In this document: positions 57,164 through 64,000 of the stretch, one piece after another
Layout of the letters: every line of letters starts with the position of its first letter
Numbering within the stretch: position 1 is the stretch's first letter
NCBI GenBank assembly: GCA_900491605.1
Contig: UESW01003901.1
Coordinates: 1,010,835-1,074,834 of the forward strand
DNA from: Calamus simplicifolius
Taxonomy: Eukaryota > Streptophyta > Magnoliopsida > Arecales > Arecaceae
Direction: 5' to 3'
DNA length: 64,000 nucleotides
Made by a program: the position numbers and the translations under genes
Notes under the pieces: model-generated
What the model was told of the DNA's origin: nothing
Seen by the model: only the letters and a program-made list of their open reading frames with translations
The model's database searches: none

Positions 57164-60100
57164 TTAGGAGACTTTCAGCAGTTCATGGAATGCTTCTTGT
57201 GGTATATCAACAGAACCAACGCGCTTCATCCGTTTCTTCCCTTCCTTCTGCTTCTCTAAGAGCTTCTTCTTCCGTGTAACATCACCACCATAGCATTTTG
57301 CTAGAACATTCTTTCTCATTGCTGAAATACTGCAAGGAGAAAAAGATGATTACTAAGTATACATAGAAGTGAAAAACTGATCCAGTCATTATGAATCAAA
57401 ACAGACACAGAACCAGAAAAAATCAGAACTGAAACAGGAAATATTTAGCCAATCGGAATACAGTCAAATATTTTTTGTGGGCAACTCCCATCCTTTCTTC
57501 TACTTCTCAAATCCTTTTCTTTACCTTCTAAATAACCCTGCCTTTTCTCTTCTCCCCGTGACACATGCAAATCATGCAGATTTCCTAATCATCCTTTCAA
57601 GGTAGCATCATTAGACCTCAATGCAAAAGGATTTACAGCCTTATGTAAGCTCCATCCTTGATCAATGTAGGTTAGAGTAGATGGATAATCATCACAAGTC
57701 AACATGTTACAACTTCAGAAAGAAATTTATTATATTAAAAATATATTTTGCTCTCTTTCTCAAATACAGCAAAAATTTCTATCCAACATTGTGAACATGG
57801 CAGTCCCAATCAAGGCTTCTGGTGACCATAGTTAGAAAAGGTTTACCAAAATCTACATCTAATGAAACAGAGAAATTTTTGCTCCCTGCAGATGCACGCG
57901 CGCACACCAAAAGAAAAAGGAAAAACAGGATAGGATAAGTTTTGCTGAAGGTTCTTAAAAACAACTGAGCACACAAGAAAGATATGCTGCAGAATATTAA
58001 TTTTGCGGTCAATCATCCAAGTGGGTGATGTGTGATGGTTCTGTTGGTATGCAATTAAGTTTTTTTGAGAAAAATTAAGCAAGATAAGATTTTTAAGAAA
58101 ATTACTGTAGAAAATGACAACACATCCAAAATCAAGCTACCATCAGCGGCACAAACCAACAAGCATCTTTACTGTGCTATGCAAGTATAGAAATACAAGT
58201 CTAAGGAACAGCCATCATATACTCCAGGATGGAATTGGGTGATCTAAGAAATCCAACCGTCATGCAAGATAAAGGATAAAGGGGTGCAAAGCAATGGATT
58301 GAACCATGAACCCTACATAGAGCTATAAATGGCAGAACAACCAGAAGATCGTTGTTAATCTGACATGGAAATAACTCTTTTTATTTGAACAAACACTGGG
58401 AAGATGGCATAAACAAAAGTCAGAAAAAACCCAACTGATTTAAGATGAAAGCAAGACGATTTACAAACTGACCAGGAGATCCCATTGCAGGCAATGGTAA
58501 CAGGAAGTCGGAAAGGAATGACAATTCCAATGTGAGACAAAAGCACACAACCCTTGGTTCAACACCTTTAGATGTCTATATAAGCAACGCATGCCCAATC
58601 AGGACAACAAAAACTTTGATTTAATGGTCAATGTGGGTGTTCAACAATGCAAAACTCCATTAATAGCCATGAAAAGATCATGATGTTACTTGGTGAAGAA
58701 GTATTGAAAAGATGACATAAACTTTAACTGGTTGGAGGAACTAATAATGAGCAAAAAGAGAAGGAAACCAGAATATCTGACTTCCATCACCATCCAACAT
58801 TTAGATGTAAAATTCATTGTATTCAAATTTAGGACACCTTCGGACAATCAAAGCATATGAGATACGACAATACTCGTTTAACAGTTCAATTGAGCATCAT
58901 AATTCAAAAGACATCTAATATACGTATAACAGGAAAGCCACAGAGTCCAGCATGCGTGCCGGACTCTGCATAGGCATTAACCAAGAACCCAGCACAGCAC
59001 ATGCTGGACTCCAAAGGCTACAGCACCACCTTTTATGAACAAATGGAGAAGTTAAAGTGGCTGAGAGAACGTAGCAGGTGCACATGCATTGTACATGCTG
59101 GAGATCTAGTCGACCATAATTTGGCAAACTTTTAGATGGTCGGCAATACCCAAAAGTTTTGGATTATGAACTGCTTTTAGCAACCTGTCCCCAAAGACAA
59201 TCCAAATGATTAGGGCCATATAATGCACCAATATCTCCAATGCGAAAAAGTTGTCTAGTACATATTTTGGGATTAGGATCAATTAAATGTCTTCATGTAA
59301 GCTTGACTTGGCTGTAGTTTTAAAGAGCACAAGATTATAATTTTAGGGTCCACATAATCAAGTGATGGGAATCTCTTTTTTTCTATTTTGTGAGAGCTAG
59401 GGAGGGAGGAAGCCCAGCTGAAATCAAAGTTAGGGCAGCATTGAACCCAGGTCATCGAAATCCAACACTCAGTGACTTTACACCCTGATTAGAATCCTAA
59501 ATATAGTTCACATTTAAAAGAAAAATGATACAGTATTAGGTTCCACATGTTGGAAATTTCAATTTTGACACCAGACCTCGTACCCGCAACTTACCAGTCA
59601 AGGTGATTGACACATGATACACTGTTCAAGGCTGCATCCTGTTAAAGGCAAGACAGCAATTGTAACATGTGCCTGTACATTATTGCATTGAGCCCCTATA
59701 CTGTATCAGTACCCCATTGTGTTGGTACGGTATGCCTGTACTAGGCAATATGGGTAGGCACAGAAAATCTCAGCTGCAAGGATTGTCCTATTTTCTATCT
59801 TCAATTTATAAAATTCTTCAAGCCATATTACTCTAAGGAAAGAATTCATGAAGAGCTAGCAATACAGTTGGCTCATTATCACATGCACAAATATTCAAAA
59901 AAGTAGTATGAAATTTCTAAGCTATATCGGCATGCCATTTTTCACACCATGCATGAGTTGTTCTTATTTTATACTGATGAAGAACATGTTGGCAATAAAA
60001 TGTTAAAGGAATTGACAGTAATTATATTTATTAGGTTGCAACATGTAAGGAGAGGTTATGCCAATAGCTTACGTTTCCCTTGCAATGACCTTTGAGCCAA

Positions 60101-63100
60101 TCGCAGCTTGTACTGTTATTTCAAACATTTGCCTGCAAAAATTTGGCATATTAAGTCATGAACAAAAGAAAAGAAGTCACTAAAGCATGCCCTTCAGATT
60201 GCACTAAGCACTATCAGACCTATCTATGAACTTCTTTAGTTTTTCCACCAATTCACGTCCAATCCTCTGTGCTTTTAGATTGTGAACAATGGTTGCCATA
60301 GCATCAACAGGCTGTCCATTAAGGAGGATATCTAGTTTCACCAAATCAGACTTTTGATACCTGTAAAACAAATCGAGAAGTTTAGTATTGTTTGCAAGAC
60401 CTAGGAATCAACAGTGATAGATACTAAAAATGGACAATAATGGAGTGAATCCACCCTGGTCTCTGTGGCATACCGATCCTTCCAGGACAATCAAATGATG
60501 GTCTAAAGTAAAGGGTAAGAATTCACGACAAAGTGTCTTCAGAATGCAAGTCGACCTAGGAATCAAGAGTGATAGATGCTAAAAATGGACAATAATGGAG
60601 TGAATCGCATCCTGGCCTCTGTGACATACTGATCCTTGAGGAACAACCAAGCGATGGTCTAAAGTAAAGGATAAGAATTCATGACAGAGTGCATGCAGGG
60701 TGCTAGCCACAACTAACTTCTGATGGCATTCAAAAGTTTTTGTTCCTATCAATATCTACACATCCATCAATTTGATTTTTCAAATCACATCTAGAAACTT
60801 TATCAATAATTCTTTGATAGATTTGCCGACAGATTCATCCACAGGTGGTACCAACCATCAGCACTTCTTATGTGTGTCCAGCTACTACAACCTGCTACAG
60901 CATTTATTAGGGCATTTTCTTTCATAAAGCAGTCTCTGGGTTGGCAGACAGTCTGAACCATACTACATTAAAAATTTTCCAACTTTTTTATTCAAATATG
61001 AAACTTGTGCCCAGGAGGTGGTATAAATTATATTGCCTCGTTTGGTATTTTAAGAAGTCTCTAAAAAATATTAATTAGTCTGATAAAGGTGATGAATTGT
61101 GCTAGGATACGCTGTTATAAATAGATGCTGGTGGCAATTGTCATAGGGCCCAGAATTTGCACCGGAATTGTTTTGCCAATTTTTGAGCCTTGTGCAGCAC
61201 TGGATGCCATGTCCAGTCAGCCTACTCACAACCCACGGACCAAAAGTTTGTAACACAAAGCAACGTAAACGTAAATCTCTTGGAGTGAAACTATGAGAGA
61301 CTTTGGGCAGGTCTCCCATGCCTTTGTATCTTTGTTGCTTGAGAGTCATTCTCACTCTTTTATTGCAACTCCCAAGCAGAGATACAAAGGTATGAGAGAC
61401 CCACCCAGTCTCTCACAGTCACACTACAGGAGATTGACATTTGCGTCGCTTCGTGTTGCAACCCTTTGGTGTGTAGGTTGTCAGTAGGCTGAGTGGACAT
61501 TGCATCCAGTGCCGCACAAGGCTCAAAACTTGGCAAAACAATTCTGGTACAAATTCTCGGCATCTATTTAACATAGCGTATCCTAGCACAATTCATCACC
61601 TTTATCAGACTGAAGCTTGCACCACAGAAAACCTTGCCATAAAACATATAATCAGGAAATACAGAAGGACTAGCCAAGTAGATCATGAAAAAATCTTCAG
61701 CGCAAAAAACTAGTTAAGTCAAAACTTTTACGATAAAAAGTGGTATAAATTATTAACTGAAGTCACAAATTTGATTAGAATGTTGATGCAATCAAAAAAA
61801 AGGAAAGGAAATCTTTGTTCATCAAACACCAGCATAAACCATATGATGACTAGAATACAGATAAGGTTGATAATACTCTTCCTACTTGTTGGTTGACCAC
61901 AAAAGAAAGTTGAGACTTACTCAGAATCTTCGTAATCAAATGTGGCATATCCAGATGTTATACTCTTCAATTCATTGTAGAAATCCACAATGATTTCTCT
62001 CAATGGCAACCGATATTTCATAAGCGCACGCTGGCTGCATGGAAGAAACGAGCAATCAAGTGGAAGTCATCAATTTGTTAACCAAACTCAACACTATTGG
62101 TCTTCCAAATAGACTTACCTATCAATGAATGAATATTCTAGCTGCTCTCCTCTCCTTTCTGAACAAAGTGTAATAACAGGTCCAACATACCTGAATATCA
62201 ATAACATGAATTGATGAAACTTCACATACTCTCTAAATTAAATCAACCAATAGCATGTCAAATAAATTCTTGCAAAAGAAACAGAATAAGGAAGCAGCGC
62301 TTACTCACTAGGAATAATAATGGTTGCAATAACAGATGGCTCCCAACATGCAGTTACACGCTTCCCAGGATTTGAAGCCAGTGAAGCAGGATTTTGGACT
62401 TGTACTTTGCTAAACAAACAGAGAAGCCTTGGGCCTGAAACCATTTTAATAGCATGTAAACTAACAATACAAGAGAACCATACCTTCCATCTGAATACTC
62501 AAAAATATATGGTACAGTTGGTATGGTAGATATGATTCGAGCTCCATACTCCTACAAGTTAAATGTAGATAAAGATACTCAGTTTCAAAAATATTTCCAA
62601 AGAAGCATTAATATATTGTGAAGACATAAAATGCATGATGTTTTTAATTTTTTCAGTGTAAGAAAATACAAAATATTATTAGAGACACAGAAAATTAAGG
62701 CTAGAACCAATTAACACTTTTAGAGGAAACCAAATATCCTTTATTGATACCATATTGATGTTCCATTGGCATCTTGACAATCATTTGGTATTTGACGTGC
62801 AAAGCACTAAAATCATATCAGAAACTCACCTATCCAAAAAGGGAAAGAAAACCAAGAATATGGTGACAACAAGGTGGAATAGATTGGGTTGCTTCTTTCT
62901 TTAAACAACAACCATATTAGAGATTAGTTTCTGCCTATAACTGATGGGGGAATAGCATATCTTGCCCAATACTAGGTTAAATACTCAGGAGATTCTACAT
63001 AACAAAGATAGCATGTTTCTAGATATTTGTCATTTTGCAACAGCTTGGGACATCATCCAAAAAGGTTGGCCAAATTGTATTGTTTGGGTTCCTCAGCTCT

Positions 63101-63983
63101 ATACAAGCATCAAAGATCTTTTCAGCACACAATCAATATGGGACCAAACACATGCTGGCATAAGTCATCATACACTCTCCTCGTTTAAGCCTTAGTGTCC
63201 TTGCCAAATTAAGGGTCTAAATCTAATCAAATTTAATCACAAATACTACGATCAGCACATTGTTAATCTCGAAATGACCCATGCATTGTTCTTAGTCCAC
63301 ATGGGCGACAAACTGGATTTACTTTAATACCATTTGTAACAACCTAGGACCTTATTTAAAAAGGCTAATTGAAAAGTATTATTTAGATTCCTTAACTCTG
63401 AATAAGTATTTGGCTTCTCACACATCCATTAGTTACATGGCACACAAAGTGCTTATATTAATGCATTGCGGCATGACGAACCTTATATTAATGCATTGCA
63501 ATATGATGAACGCTATCACCACTATTTGGATTGAAATTGTCCAACAAAAACAAAAATGACATTTCTGCTATATCTCTGAGACACAGCATAACAAGAATGA
63601 TGGTAGCAGAAGATTGAATACTTGCTCAAGCCGCTGATGAAAGACATCCATGTGAAGTAATCCTAAGAAGCCACACCTGTCCAAAGCACATTGTATGCAT
63701 GTAAAAAATAAGGCTAGGTAGGTGCTGAATCTGGTATAAAATAACTCAAAATATGATCACTTTAACCCACAAAACTTGAGGAAGACAATATAGAACGTGC
63801 TAAAATTTCTCCCCAAATGCATATACCTGAATCCCATGCCAAGAGCAGTGCTAGTCTCTTTGGTAACAGATACGCTAGCATCATTGCATGTTAATCTCTC
63901 TATTGCATGGTTAAGAGCATCAAAATCAGATCCATCTGCTGGATAAAGACCAGAAAATACCATATGCTTTGCAGGCTTGAAAC
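57164..63983 (-). CDS. GUF1: Translation factor GUF1 (EF4/LepA), mitochondrial type, 3' part
   Basis: Ribosome-bound GTPase that back-translocates or remodels stalled mitochondrial ribosomes. Nine 3' exons are present: 63837-63983, 63622-63676, 62484-62551, 62305-62409, 62119-62190, 61921-62034, 60220-60360, 60073-60132 and 57164-57329, ending TAA at 57166-57164. All junctions keep frame. Visible parts are YPADGSDFDALNHAIERL, the LepA hallmark GFRCGFLGLLHMDVFHQRL, IPTVPYIFEY, IPSEYVGPVI, YRLPLREIIVDFYNELKS, and a C-terminal LepA_C region ending CYGGDVTRKKKLLEKQKEGK and VDIPQEAFHELL. This wording fits mitochondrial GUF1 rather than chloroplast LepA. The GTPase domain and N-terminal presequence lie beyond the right edge. 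The largest introns carry a tandem duplication and a foldback. Confidence 0.95.
57330..60072. other. Last intron of GUF1, 2.7 kb
   Basis: No exon, ncRNA or intact element was recognised. A weak copy of the GGTACGG-type dispersed repeat lies near 59690-59765. Confidence 0.5.
60398..60710. repeat. Tandem duplication of 155 bp in GUF1 intron
   Basis: Two units at about 60398-60552 and 60553-60707 share CTAGGAATCAA, AAAAATGGACAATAATGGAG, GATGGTCTAAAGTAAAGG and AAGAATTCA words at a constant offset of 155 bases, with moderate divergence. Noncoding. Confidence 0.8.
61077..61611. repeat. Foldback element of 535 bp in GUF1 intron
   Basis: The two halves are inverted copies over almost their whole length: AGTCTGATAAAGG at 61077 pairs with CCTTTATCAGACT ending at 61611. 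Internal blocks such as GATGAATTGTGCTAGGATACG and GAGCCTTGTGC and their complements also match. The turn lies near 61340-61360. If transcribed with the GUF1 pre-mRNA it would form a hairpin with arms of about 260 bp. No clear target duplication was found, so the element type is open. ORFs in it are by-products. Confidence 0.8.
63453..63512. repeat. Short tandem duplication of 30 bp
   Basis: TTATATTAATGCATTGC followed by a (g/a)(g/t)atga(c/t)gaa segment occurs twice with a 30-base offset in a GUF1 intron. Confidence 0.75.
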
Positions 63984-64000
63984 CTGCAACACCAAATAGT

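Noticed and set aside
61071..61563. Three ORFs of 64-94 codons
   Set aside because: They fall in the foldback and are not conserved between its two arms in a coding manner.

Overview
This is nuclear DNA of a flowering plant. It has spliced genes with GT-AG introns, a plant-type U1 snRNA promoter, telo-box promoter motifs and dense nested transposons. Long repeat-filled introns, a Sirevirus-type Copia element, a long-LTR chromovirus and the codon usage suggest a monocot, perhaps a palm, but that species guess is inference.

There are four protein genes and one small RNA gene. (1) 2874-7746, minus: 5' part of a DEAD-box RNA helicase like RH39, which in Arabidopsis acts in chloroplast 23S rRNA maturation. 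Its 3' exons are not in the window, and its last visible intron runs into an LTR retrotransposon at 1-1738. Exon 1 has an apparent frameshift. (2) 8591-8751, plus: a U1 snRNA gene with USE, TATA, Sm site and 3' box. (3) 9129-13022, minus: a complete three-exon hypoxanthine-guanine phosphoribosyltransferase of 187 residues. (4) 43114-55220, plus: a complete seven-exon cytoplasmic poly(A)-binding protein of 653 residues. (5) 57164-63983, minus: the 3' nine exons of the mitochondrial translation factor GUF1 (EF4/LepA); its 5' part lies beyond the right edge.

The stretch 13.8-39.7 kb is a transposon nest. Two direct copies of a minus-strand Ty3/gypsy tail (13815-16645 and 21815-22665) flank a plus-strand chromovirus 3' end. 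That chromovirus is interrupted by a Mutator-like foldback MITE and a hAT-like MITE. The left copy holds a 2.0 kb solo Copia LTR with a perfect TATTC target duplication. From 23245 to 39710 lies one decayed Sirevirus-type Copia element (gag, protease, integrase, reverse transcriptase, RNase H, env-like ORF, 3' LTR). Its 5' LTR is split by a CACTA transposon whose right end, together with the rest of the LTR and the start of gag, is missing.

The host genes are unrelated housekeeping functions (organelle RNA and translation, splicing, purine salvage, mRNA poly(A) binding). I see no operon-like or newly invented system. The points most worth a second look are the complete U1 locus, the spliced antisense coiled-coil gene inside the gypsy element, the RH39 frameshift and distant 3' exons, the long foldbacks, and a shared GAGTCGAC/GAGCCGAC motif in the LTRs of two unrelated retrotransposon families.
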